The position numbers and the translations under genes are program-made. Under the pieces are notes generated by a model. The model did no database searches. It was not told the DNA's origin and saw only the letters and a program-made list of their open reading frames with translations. From Nemertoderma westbladi (taxonomy: Eukaryota; Xenacoelomorpha; Nemertodermatida; Nemertodermatidae), in NCBI GenBank assembly GCA_032718475.1, contig JAUCBJ010008722.1, forward strand, positions 1-22,771: a DNA stretch of 22,771 bases, given 5' to 3'. Shown one piece after another: positions 1 to 8,588 of the stretch. The first letter of the stretch is position 1; the number at the start of each line of letters is the position of its first letter.

Positions 1-20
1 TACATTACATTACATTACAG
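1..20. repeat. Pentanucleotide microsatellite (TACAT)n
   Basis: About four copies of TACAT/ATTAC open the window. The array may continue beyond the left edge. Confidence 0.85.
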
Positions 21-294
21 ACTCTAACACACTTACCTATCTGCCTATGACGCTATGAGTGATTGTTTGCAGTGACTGACGTAATAATGAAAGAATGCAG
101 GAATGTACTTAAGAATATAATACAATTGATGGGCTCTTGCTCTAGGTGCTAGGTTCTAGGATAGAGGCCAGACCTCTTTACAGCTTTAATCTTTGTAAAA
201 TACTGTCATATCGTACAATACAGCATTAACTGGACATTTAATGTAGGTAAATAATACGTAATACAGTAGGGGCCTAGGCCCTAATCAGCTAATA

Positions 295-465
295 ATGAAT
301 TGTGAAAAAGATTATTATACGTGTACCGGTACCCATTGCGAGAAAAGATTTACAGAGAAAAGTAATATAATCCGACATCGGAAAACTGCACATCCCGACG
401 ACGTCAATGTCGACGAAAATGTCAATGTCGTGCTCTTTTTACCTTACATCTTTATTCCAAAATAA
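295..465 (+). CDS. Possible single C2H2 zinc-finger ORF or exon (56 aa)
   Basis: ATG at 295 opens 56 codons ending in TAA at 463-465. The translation contains one complete C2H2 finger: YTC, four residues, C, twelve residues (with the expected Phe at EKRF), then H, four residues, H (RHRKTAH). This is the C-X4-C-X12-H-X4-H pattern of nucleic-acid-binding fingers. An acidic Asp/Asn/Val stretch and a hydrophobic end follow. An AATAAA hexamer overlaps the stop (461-466), so this could be a terminal exon. A weak AG acceptor (AATCAG at 283-288) lies just before the ATG in the same frame. It could be a short gene, the last exon of a gene starting to the left, or a relic of a zinc-finger gene or transposase. 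The finger pattern is seen directly; expression is unknown. Confidence 0.4.
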   Translation: MNCEKDYYTCTGTHCEKRFTEKSNIIRHRKTAHPDDVNVDENVNVVLFLPYIFIPK

Positions 466-512
466 ATAATAAATATAGTACGTAATAAAAATCATTATTA
501 TTCTATCCATTG

Positions 513-548
513 TCCTGCCACAGCAACCTGTTCCTTTCCCTCACTTAA
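513..548 (-). repeat. Dispersed ~68-bp repeat unit, partial copy
   Basis: Read on the minus strand, this contains GAGGGAAAGGAACAGGTTGC and a following GTGGCAGG. The same string occurs at 15941-15965 and, in related form, at 955-969. Confidence 0.55.
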
Positions 549-910
549 TAATTATCATTGCTAAATTCGCCGGGATGTGCTTTTAATTCACCAAGATAGG
601 TTTTCGAAAATCCCCCACCCCTCCCCCCTCCATCATGCCTCCTGTCTGCCTGTGAAACATATTGACTCCTACTGTATATCTGTACACATTGATCAGTGCT
701 TGTTGATTTAGTGTATTTAATACTGGCCAAGATTAGCAAGTAAATCAAATAACAACCAATCAAACAGAACATCCCATAACAACTTAATGCATTTATAAAA
801 CAGGCAATATCATTGGATGTTCACAAAATGATCGCTTGGGTTTTTACTCTCATGTCCTCTCTGCCTATTGCAGTAGGCCTATTACTTGAGTGCAGTGCAG
901 TGGAGTAGGC

Positions 911-969
911 TTTTCTAGCTAAAACAATAAACGGCCACTTTACCAATTGAGGGAAAAGAACAGGTTACA
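911..969 (+). repeat. Dispersed ~68-bp repeat unit
   Basis: Contains AAAACAATAAACGGCCACTT followed by TACCAATTGAGGGAAAAG and AACAGGTTACA. A 33-bp stretch matches the reverse complement of 2103-2142 with about two differences. Confidence 0.6.
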
Positions 970-1569
970 TTTCAGCATTTGCATTGTTCTGTCTAAATAT
1001 GACTGTATGACGTGAATATTACTGCATTAGCAGATTAGATTACAGGATTAGGCTATTAGGCCTGTATTATATCAGTAGGCCTATATTATATTATTTCAGT
1101 AGGATAGGCCTATGCTAGTATGGCTGTATCTCGTATGGAAATACCACAGTCCAGCAGTCTGACAGTCATACTGCATACAGGCACGTAAAATATAGCAAGA
1201 ATATAAAAAGTAAACGTCCCATGCTATGCTGCTATGGAACATTAGCCTAAAGAAGTAAATAAAAACAAAACACGATGTGAGAGATAATTGATAATGCAGT
1301 AACAGACAGACAGACAAACAGAGTAAAGTACTACACATTTCTATTAAATTTTATGTTTAATTCAGTAATTGTGTGTTAGGCCTACCTGTCACCTGTAGCT
1401 GTTTTGGTAGGCCTAGGCCAGGCCTACTTTGTACCGGTACTTATTTATGAAAAAAAATGTTTATGAAAAAAATTTTAAAAAGTGTTTATAAAATAGGCCT
1501 ACTGATGTACAGATGTAAGCGGTACCGGTATACAGGTACCGTATATATATAAGTGTTTCATACAACTGT

Positions 1570-1760
1570 ACAACGGTCCCTAAAGTAATTCAGTAATTAT
1601 CAGATTATAGGCCTACCCTTTTGGCAGTTTGGGTGTTGTTAGTGTTACCTCGCCGCACTGCCACTTCGCCGCAAGTCATCTCGTCGCAGACAATGTGCGG
1701 CGAGGTGACCAGCACCCGTGTTACGGTACTTTCTGACTTTGGCAGTTTGGGGACCGTTGT
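1570..1760. mobile_element. MITE-like element with 11-bp terminal inverted repeats
   Basis: ACAACGGTCCC (1570-1580) is the exact reverse complement of GGGACCGTTGT (1750-1760). Inside lies a second perfect 12-bp inverted repeat, ACCTCGCCGCAC (1647-1658) against GTGCGGCGAGGT (1695-1706), with two further CGCCGC/CGTCGC direct copies in its loop. A direct repeat of TTTGGCAGTTTGGG (about 1619-1632 and 1739-1752) brackets the inner hairpin. No coding capacity and no clear target-site duplication are seen, so it is called a non-autonomous element or nested palindrome on structure alone. Confidence 0.5.
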
Positions 1761-1935
1761 TTCAACCGTTTTTTAATTATCATTCTACACATTCTACATG
1801 TACCGGTTCCTAGTGCTTGACTGCCTGATTTTTTTTGGTAATAGAGTGACTACGGGTCTGTCTAAACACCCAAATAACAATAGCCTAAATCACACCAAAT
1901 TGCAAATTACACCAAGTCACAACAAATCACAAACC

Positions 1936-2031
1936 AAATCACACCAAATTACAAACCAAATCACACCAAATTACAAACCAAATCACAACAAATAATGATT
2001 TGGTGTGTTTGTTGTGATTTGGTGTGATTTG
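1936..2031. repeat. Foldback: 22-bp tandem repeats facing an inverted arm
   Basis: A 22-bp unit starting AAATCACACCAAATT repeats at 1936-1957 and 1958-1979, with a partial copy after that. More diverged related copies reach back to about 1888. ACCAAATCACAACAAA (1977-1992) pairs perfectly with TTTGTTGTGATTTGGT (2008-2023), leaving a 15-nt loop. The right arm continues with more GTGATTTGG units complementary to the left repeats. No protein is implied, although a Asn/His/Lys-rich frame crosses it. Confidence 0.75.
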
Positions 2032-2102
2032 GGTCTTTAAACCGGTGACTGGCTACTGACTGACTGACCAGACCATACTGCCATATGGCTGTATGGTTTC
2101 CT

Positions 2103-2180
2103 TCAATTGGTAAAGTGGCTGTTTATTGTTTTGGTTAGAAAAGCCTGCCTCTGTAATCTGCTCCTTTCCCTCAATTGGTT
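2103..2180 (-). repeat. Dispersed ~68-bp repeat unit, minus-strand copy
   Basis: This is the fullest copy of the unit. On the minus strand it reads AATTGAGGGAAAGGAGCAGA, a GCAGGCTTTTCTAACC segment, AAAACAATAAACAGCC, then ACTTTACCAATTG. The last part begins to repeat the first, so the family may have been tandem with a period near 68 bp. Confidence 0.6.
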
Positions 2181-2845
2181 TATGACGTGTATGTTACCTA
2201 TCGGTCCGACGAATCTGTACAAAAAAAATACAAAATAGTATAATATGGTATAAAAGAGTACAAAAAGTGCAAATATAGTGCAAGAGTGCAAAAATAGTAC
2301 AAATGCGTGAGAAACGCATGCAAAACGTATATAACAGTGTAGTATACAAATACACTACACTACACTACACTTGTATACAAATATATAATTAGTTGTAAGC
2401 ATAAACAATGGCACCAAAATATAGCCGCTACAGTGTCAATAGCGGCCTTAGTTCTGTGGTCAAGTATGAAATGATTGACAGAACTTTTATTCATGTAGAT
2501 TTTGACTGGCATACAGTAGAAGTAGGGTACTGTTCGTATAATACAATATAATGCAATACATACAGACATACTATGCAGTTGGTAGATATAAACTAGTATA
2601 TCTGAGACTCAAAATTTAGTTCATAGTCTTAAAGTAGCTCATATACTGAAGGATAGACTGTATGCTACGAATAGACTACAACTACATTATGTGGGCTATG
2701 TATGTATGCCTCTATCTAGCAACTTTATTGGGTTCTCACTCTGCTGTTTTGCGAGCTTGGGACCGTTTTTTGTGTTTTTTGAACACAAAAAGCTGCATTA
2801 AAACTGATAAGATTGTATTGTCATGCTCTCTGACTGCTAGATCAG
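2181..2845. other. Non-coding AT-rich DNA with simple repeats
   Basis: Degenerate AGTACAAAA-type repeats lie at about 2220-2310 and a CTACA pentanucleotide run at about 2352-2371. No coding frame with recognisable sequence is visible. Confidence 0.6.
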
Positions 2846-2861
2846 CCCCCCCCCCCCCCCT
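2846..2861. repeat. Poly-C tract
   Basis: A run of C followed by a mixed C/T segment. Similar homopolymer C or G tracts occur at about 14287, 15396 and 15855. Confidence 0.85.
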
Positions 2862-3106
2862 CCCGCCCTGCAATGATCACAATACTTTATTTTATTTTGC
2901 CCAAAGTAATTATAATAATTTATTATAGTAATTAAAACTAACTTGCCCAAAACATCAAAAGGTGCCATGTTTTTTGTACAATTTATGGAATATGAATTTC
3001 CAAGCCAGCTGCAGATTTAATCTCATGCAGCTTTCCAATGCCAAAAGCAAAATTCCATGACCCCCCCTCTCTCTCTCTTATACAAACTACTGGTAAAGGT
3101 TCCCTG

Positions 3107-3163
3107 CATTTCTAACCAAAACAATAGCGCAAACGATATCATTGTCAATTGGGGGAAAGGAGC
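3107..3163 (+). repeat. Dispersed ~68-bp repeat unit, variant copy
   Basis: TTTCTAACCAAAACAATAG is followed, after a changed middle containing GATATCATT, by CAATTGGGGGAAAGGAGC. The order of the two conserved blocks is the same as in the other copies. Confidence 0.5.
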
Positions 3164-3282
3164 CAGACAGAGGCTTTCCTTTCATAGGTCCATGTCGCAA
3201 GACCTCTAGTATCCACTCCTTTGTTGTTGTTGTTGGTGTTGTAGTTAATTTCCAGATAGGTTTTGGTAATAAGGCTTTGTAC

Positions 3283-3356
3283 GGCCCCAGTAGCTCAGTT
3301 GGCAGAGCATGGGGCTTGGAATCTCTAGGTACCAAGTTCAATCCCAACATTCTGGT
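3283..3356 (+). mobile_element. tRNA-like SINE head or tRNA pseudogene
   Basis: GGCCCCAGTAGCTCAGTTGG opens a tRNA-like sequence. The D arm GCTC-AGTTGGCA-GAGC pairs perfectly and TAGCTCAGTTGG (3291-3302) fits a Pol III A box. AGTTCAATCCC (3335-3345) fits a B box at normal spacing. The 3' side does not pair with GGCCCCA to make an acceptor stem, and a T/G-rich TTTTTTGTTGTTGT tail follows. It is therefore better read as the tRNA-derived head of a SINE than as a working tRNA. Two variant copies of the ~68-bp repeat flank it (3107-3163, 3449-3517). Confidence 0.6.
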
Positions 3357-3448
3357 GAATTTTTTGTTGTTGTAAGATTGGTAGTAAGCCATTCAAGGAG
3401 ACTAGTTCATGTGTTCATAGATGTGGACCTTTGTGCGATTTCGCGCTT

Positions 3449-3517
3449 GTTTAACCAAAACATTAAATGCTGGGTTATCAGATATCATTACCTATTAAGG
3501 GAAAGTCACAGGTTATA
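3449..3517 (+). repeat. Dispersed ~68-bp repeat unit, variant copy
   Basis: TTTAACCAAAACATTAAATG, then GATATCATT, then TTAAGGGAAAGTCACAGG. It shares the GATATCATT middle with the copy at 3107-3163, so these two are a subfamily. Confidence 0.45.
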
Positions 3518-3929
3518 GAAAGAAATATTTTTCTTTGTATTGTAGTTAACAGCTAAAACTAGGCTGTCCAAGCTATAGCAATATTGGATCCATTTTTAAA
3601 CAGTTTATAGTTATGTTTCCTTCACTGAATCTATATGTTATTTAACATTGATTATTTAGATATACTGGTAATATAATGTATATATATATATAATTATATT
3701 CAACATACCTACTACATGGTAGACAGACACCGACCCACCCCACAATTTAATATTGGGTATTACTATTAAGTTACCACCTCATAGATATATGTATAATGTA
3801 TATGTTAATATAATGTATGTACAATGGTTGGATACTCAAAATTCATAGTGGTTGATTCATAAATAATTTATGTATTGTATATAATACAGTATATTTAAAC
3901 CCATTATTAATAGTTGTAGTACCAATTTA
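3518..3929. other. AT-rich 3' flank of the coiled-coil gene
   Basis: No coding sequence is seen. The stretch contains TA dinucleotide runs (about 3680-3693) and repeated ATAATGTATAT words. It would be the 3' untranslated and downstream region of the minus-strand gene that stops at 3930. Confidence 0.6.
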
Positions 3930-6900
3930 TTACATTATAATTCCATATCTTCGAAGATTTACTTTCAGTTTTCCAATCTCCCTGTCTACACTTTCTAGTT
4001 CAATTTCAATTCTTTCCTGTTCCCTCCGTCCCATTACGCTGTTTTGTGGAATTTTTTGTAGGCGATTTTCAAGCCTATTTTTCTTTCCTAACATATCATG
4101 TAACCTTTGCTTAAGTTCATCAGTATCTTCCCTTTGTGGTTGATCATAAATTGGATTTAAGAATTCCCCTCCTGTACCACCCACTATTACCCCAGACCTT
4201 GAGTTTAATGTCATTGTATTATCACTGGTTTGTCCCCCTTGATTTACTTGCCATGCTTTCATCTGCATATAGTCATTCATTGTTGGATTTCTCCCAGTCA
4301 TATGGAATTGCTGAGCCTGCCATGCAATGAATGCTTCATAATCTTCAGGAGACATATGGGCCATTCCCGTGCCAAAACTGAAACCTCCACCACCACTTCC
4401 CATAGCTATACCTGAATCAGACCCTGACCCTCCACGACCACGTACTACATATGATACCTTGCGATTTCTATCAGCAGCCATAACTGGTTTTTTCTTGCCT
4501 TTTAAAGCTGCAGATAGCTCATCAGAAGTCATTGCATTTTTCTGTGCATAATTTCTTTTAACTTCCGCTTCCTTTTCATTTTGTTTTTTTGCTACTTCTT
4601 GCCTTTCCTTTTCCTCTTGATTTCTCTTATGTTCATCCTTTTTTCTTTCAATCTCATTTTGACGTTCAATTTCTTCCTGATGTCTTTTTTCTTCTAAACG
4701 TTTGCGTTCCTCTTCTTGTTTCTTCTTTCTTTCATCTGCTTCTCTTCTTCTTTTCATTTCCTCTTCCCTCCTTGCATTTTCTGTTTCTTTTCTTTTTCTT
4801 TCCTTTTCATCCTCTTCTTTTTTCCTTCGTTCTTCTGCTGCATTTTTTCGAGCTTTTTCTCTTTCCTCGTCTTGGTATCGTTTTCTTTCTTTCTCTTCAT
4901 CTTCTTTTTTCTTCCTTCTTTGTGCCTCTTCTTTGGCTTTTAGTTGCCTATCATGTTCTTCCTTGGCTTTTCTTTGCTTATCTTGTTCTTCTCTCTCCTT
5001 TCTTTGTTTATCTTGTTCTTCCTTGGCTCTTCTGTGTCTCTCTTCTTCTTCCTTCTTCTTCCTTTGTGCTTCTTCTTTAGCTTTTAATTGTTTCTGTTGT
5101 TCTTCCTTGGCCCTCATTTGCCTGTCGTGTTCTTCTCTCTCCTTTCTCTGTTTATCTTGTTCGTCCTTGGCTCTTCTCTGTCTATCTTCTTCTTCCTTCT
5201 TCCTCCTTTGTGCTTCTTCTTTAGCTTTTAATTGTTTCTGTTGTTCTTCCTTGGCCCTCATTTGTCTATCTTGTTCTTCTCTCTCCTTTCTTTGCCTATC
5301 TTGTTCTTCTCTCTCCTTTCTTTGTCTTTCTCTATCTTGTTCTTCTCTCTCCTTTCTTTGTCTATCTTGTTCTTCTCTCTCCTTTCTTTGTCTATCTTGT
5401 TCTACTCTCTCCTTTATTCTTCTATCATGTTCTTCTCTCTCCTTTCTCTGTCTATCTTGTTCTTCTCTCTCCTTTCTTTGTCTATCTTGTTCTTCTCTTT
5501 CCCTTTGTTGCCTTTCTTGTTCTTCTCTCTCTCTTCTTTGTCTGTCACGTTCTTCTGCCTCTCTATCTTGCCTGTCTCGTTCTTCTCTAATTTTCCTTTG
5601 GTTTTCAAGTTCATCTCCTAGTTTTTTATCTTCTAGTTCTTTCTGTAGTTTAATTTGTTTATCGTTCAATCTATTTACTTCAGCTTCTGCCTTTGTCTGT
5701 GCATATTCTGCATTTTCCTTGTCTTTCCCAATTCTCCAGTTTTCATTTTGTAACTCCTCTAATTGAGTTCGCAACTTTAAGTTTTCATTCGTCATTGCAT
5801 TATTCATTTCATCAGTACGTCTCAAGTTAATTAGATCCTTATTAGCTTCATTATTCTTATGTACTTCATTTCTGTATTTTTCTTCCAGTTCTTGGAACTT
5901 CCTTTCGATATCTATTGTTTTCTGTCTCTGTTTTCGTAACTCACTCTCATTTAGGATGTTTGCATGTATTCTTGTCTCCATATCTTTTAATTTTGCCATC
6001 ATTTCTCTTTGCCTGTTTTCATACTCCAATTTTAAATCATGCATTTCTTTCTGATGCTGATGTTTCAAATTGTTCATTTCTGATTCCATTTTATATTTTT
6101 GATTATCTATTTCTTCTTTGAGATTTCTGCACTGATTTTCCGACTCTTTATTCTTATTCATCATTGCAGCAATTTCTTCTTCATACTTTCCGAGCGTATT
6201 TTCAATATATATCTTGTTTTTTGCTTCTAATTCAGCCATATTGTTCTGTTCTATATACATACATGTGCAATCAATTAATGCTTGAAGGTCAATCATTTCC
6301 TGGGATTGCGAATTATTCAAATTTTGTTCTGGTATTTCATATTGGTCCTCATTTGTCGTAGCTAGAAGTGTACTGCTTTCTGAATTTACTTTTAATGAAC
6401 CAAATAATTTATCATCAAGAATGTCAATTATATCATCTATTCCTTGAACTATTTTATCTCCCCTACTATTTGCTGTGTCTCCACTGTACTCAACTTTACT
6501 TCTAGTAAATTCTTTTTCTGCCCATGCTGAACTGGTTTCTTTCATCTGGATGGACTTATCGTCTTCACTGTCTGAAGCTTCAGTGTTATCGGGAAGCGAT
6601 GACCCCATGGAAGATTGCAATCGTGGATATGGAAGATGCAGAACAAAGTCACGTGTGGTATCTTGTTTTCTGCAGTAATTGTGTGCTTGTGGTAACTCCG
6701 GCAAAGTGAGACTTATTTCATGCAACTTGGAATATTCTTTCGCAAACTCTCTAAGTGGACTTGAATCTACAGATCGCGATGGACGCGAACTTGTTTTTAT
6801 ATCGTATTTATCACCAGGTAGCTTGAAACTTACCGATAATTTACCAGACCTAGGTGCCCGTGTCTCACTGCTCAAGCTGCGGTATGGTCGGTCTAATAGA

Positions 6901-7568
6901 GCGCTCTTTAGTGTGGCATCTGTATAATTGCTATTTGTGAATTGATCCAACCTTGATAATCTAGACGTTCGTATCAGACTGTCTTCCACCCCTCCACCGG
7001 AATCACTGTCATTGCTTTCACTCCATACTTGTCTGTCAACTGGTGACTGTACATATGGTGCTCTATTGCGAGCTGGTGAGTGAGTATGCAGGCAGTATTT
7101 GCATTCGTTGAGTGAATGTGGATGGTAATACCGTTGATTCATATTGACTTCCTTTTGATTTATCGGGAGGTTGTAGTTAGGTACCGGTACTTTGCTATTG
7201 GCCGTCATCGCAGTACCAAGGGTTGCTGTCATGTAATCTAATTTTTGTTGAAGATCGTCTGGTATGTTATATTTCTGGGTTGTTCCATGTACTGATCTCA
7301 AAATTGGCCTCCCTACATTGCTGTACATTTTCTGTAAATACGATTGGTCAGTGTTGGAATGTTCCCAGTATTTCATTGTTCTCTGAGTGTTGTCTTCCTT
7401 ATTGGCCGCAGCTGTTAGTAGTTCATCTTCTATATGTTTCTTTATGTTGCATATATATTGCTGGTGTTGTTCGTATTGGTTAAGTAACTGACCCTCGTGT
7501 TTATTCTCCAGGTCATCTAGTAAGTGGTTAAGTCGATTCTTTAGATATAGTTTATGTTTCAATGCCAT
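3930..7568 (-). CDS. Large trichohyalin-like coiled-coil protein, about 1212 aa, single coding exon
   Basis: The family is not recognised. The ATG at 7568 (MALKHKLYLKNRL) has a good Kozak context, GTGATGG. The same frame extends five codons upstream only from a GTG, with no earlier ATG before a stop. The first ~400 residues are polar and Ser-rich, with a possible CKYCLHTH metal site near residue 160. Residues ~430-640 are coiled coil. Residues ~655-900 are 10-residue repeats of the type EREEQDRQRK, within which a 48-residue block starting DRQMRAKEEQ is duplicated in tandem. More Glu/Lys/Arg coiled coil runs to about 1020. A Gly-rich linker follows, then DYEAFIAWQAQQ and DYMQMKAWQVNQ, which look like a duplicated helix. 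The end is a helical hairpin containing NRLQKIPQNSVMGRREQERI. The design suits a cytoskeletal or centrosomal scaffold, but that is inference. No signal peptide or membrane segment is seen. AATAAA overlaps the stop codon (3931-3926). Confidence 0.85.
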   Translation of the reverse strand: MALKHKLYLKNRLNHLLDDLENKHEGQLLNQYEQHQQYICNIKKHIEDELLTAAANKEDNTQRTMKYWEHSNTDQSYLQKMYSNVGRPILRSVHGTTQKYNIPDDLQQKLDYMTATLGTAMTANSKVPVPNYNLPINQKEVNMNQRYYHPHSLNECKYCLHTHSPARNRAPYVQSPVDRQVWSESNDSDSGGGVEDSLIRTSRLSRLDQFTNSNYTDATLKSALLDRPYRSLSSETRAPRSGKLSVSFKLPGDKYDIKTSSRPSRSVDSSPLREFAKEYSKLHEISLTLPELPQAHNYCRKQDTTRDFVLHLPYPRLQSSMGSSLPDNTEASDSEDDKSIQMKETSSAWAEKEFTRSKVEYSGDTANSRGDKIVQGIDDIIDILDDKLFGSLKVNSESSTLLATTNEDQYEIPEQNLNNSQSQEMIDLQALIDCTCMYIEQNNMAELEAKNKIYIENTLGKYEEEIAAMMNKNKESENQCRNLKEEIDNQKYKMESEMNNLKHQHQKEMHDLKLEYENRQREMMAKLKDMETRIHANILNESELRKQRQKTIDIERKFQELEEKYRNEVHKNNEANKDLINLRRTDEMNNAMTNENLKLRTQLEELQNENWRIGKDKENAEYAQTKAEAEVNRLNDKQIKLQKELEDKKLGDELENQRKIREERDRQDREAEERDRQRREREEQERQQREREEQDRQRKEREEQDRQRKEREEHDRRIKERVEQDRQRKEREEQDRQRKEREEQDRERQRKEREEQDRQRKEREEQDRQMRAKEEQQKQLKAKEEAQRRKKEEEDRQRRAKDEQDKQRKEREEHDRQMRAKEEQQKQLKAKEEAQRKKKEEEERHRRAKEEQDKQRKEREEQDKQRKAKEEHDRQLKAKEEAQRRKKKEDEEKERKRYQDEEREKARKNAAEERRKKEEDEKERKRKETENARREEEMKRRREADERKKKQEEERKRLEEKRHQEEIERQNEIERKKDEHKRNQEEKERQEVAKKQNEKEAEVKRNYAQKNAMTSDELSAALKGKKKPVMAADRNRKVSYVVRGRGGSGSDSGIAMGSGGGGFSFGTGMAHMSPEDYEAFIAWQAQQFHMTGRNPTMNDYMQMKAWQVNQGGQTSDNTMTLNSRSGVIVGGTGGEFLNPIYDQPQREDTDELKQRLHDMLGKKNRLENRLQKIPQNSVMGRREQERIEIELESVDREIGKLKVNLRRYGIIM
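4900..5600 (-). repeat. Coding minisatellite: 30-bp unit and 144-bp duplication
   Basis: Within the coiled-coil gene a 30-bp unit (plus strand TCTTCTCTCTCCTTTCTTTG plus ten more bases) is tandem at about 5275-5520. A larger 144-bp duplication places the same TCTTCCTTGGCCCTC start at 5101 and 5245. All periods are multiples of three, so the frame is kept. Confidence 0.85.
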
Positions 7569-7583
7569 CACATTATAAAACAC

Positions 7584-8588
7584 TTCATATAAATCAGGTT
7601 CACAAGTTAAATAAATAATAAATGTTGAAAATTATTATTGAAAACTTTTTACTCCTAAATCTCTACTAAATTGTTTGGTTGCAATCCGGTTGTCTATTTC
7701 ATACTTGATATATTGTTATTTTGTATAATTGATCGTTGTATTGCGTTGGAGTAACTATGATACCTTGAGAATTTGCCAGCACTAATATTAGTGTATGTAA
7801 ACTGCATTAACCTACAGGTTGTATCTCATTTAATATGTTGTGATTATCATGCGTTCCCCTCTCATATTATTTGTCCTGGCTACATCAACAATGTGGAATT
7901 CCCGGAGTCTTTAATTGGGCTACACAATGTGCAGTTAAAGCCATTGACCCATATTCTTATAATTATAATTTTTGGCACTATGATTAATTGTGATTTCGCT
8001 TGAGTTACCCATGTTTTTAATACTGCTTGTAGCAGGCTGCAATGTTAATAAACTGTATGTTAAGTATAATGTTACTTGTACCATTAACGCGAATTAATAT
8101 TTTTACAATAGAGGCATTCCTTTAACAATGTAAAGATTATGCCGATTTAATCCAAGAAGTAAGTATAGTACAATACACATGGTATTCATAGTAACTTCAA
8201 GATGTGGTTGAAGTTAAGTTTATTATTAATGCTTGTGCACAATATATACCCAGACAATATGATAATTAAATATTTGAGACAGTTACATTGAAATGTAAAG
8301 CAGTTATTTTGAGTCTATTTAAAATTGTGCTGCTTTCAAGGTGAGACTCCAGTTGGTTTTCGATCAACTAAATTAGTTAACGAAAGGCCGCATTTCAAAA
8401 TCAAATAGAGAGTGAGAGACGTATTATACTAGTAACCCCCCACCCCCACTTTAACTGAATAACGTGGCTCGAGGCTCGCTCCTCCACAACCGTACCGAAT
8501 TTCACGTAGACGAAATGGTTCCACATCACATAATTAGTATAATAAACAATGTATGATAACCATATTATTTACCATCCTTATTACTTTA
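7584..8588. other. Intergenic or first-intron region between divergent genes
   Basis: Here the minus-strand coiled-coil gene starts to the left and FIS1 runs to the right. I searched by eye for the missing first FIS1 coding exon and found no convincing short ATG exon with a donor. A CG-richer patch at about 8460-8520 could be promoter or 5' UTR. The rest is AT-rich with no recognisable feature. Confidence 0.5.

Larger units (their letters stand above)
466..1569. other. Non-coding, repeat-rich DNA with TAGGCCTA palindromes
   Basis: No convincing coding frame is seen. The stretch holds a cluster of TAGGCCTA and GGCCTAGGCC words (near 880, 1073, 1103, 1376, 1407-1430 and 1494), GTACCGGTAC palindromes (1432, 1520) and two pieces of a dispersed repeat (513-548 reverse, 911-969 forward). 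Short frames here lack domains and codon structure. Confidence 0.7.

Noticed and set aside
1798-1995. Asn/His/Lys-rich 65-codon frame
   Set aside because: It is simply the translation of the 22-bp foldback repeats.
3087-3392. Minus-strand 101-codon frame
   Set aside because: It crosses the tRNA-like SINE head and a (TTG)n run and shows no domain.
4702-5766. Plus-strand Ser/Cys/Leu-rich open frame of about 354 codons (and the Phe-rich frames at 4589-5080 and 5232-5621)
   Set aside because: They are antisense shadows of the Glu/Lys/Arg repeats of the minus-strand coiled-coil gene; low-complexity codons lack stops on the other strand.
7569-7583. Starting the coiled-coil protein five codons earlier at 7583
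   Set aside because: That codon is GTG, unlikely as a start in an animal; the ATG at 7568 has a good Kozak context.
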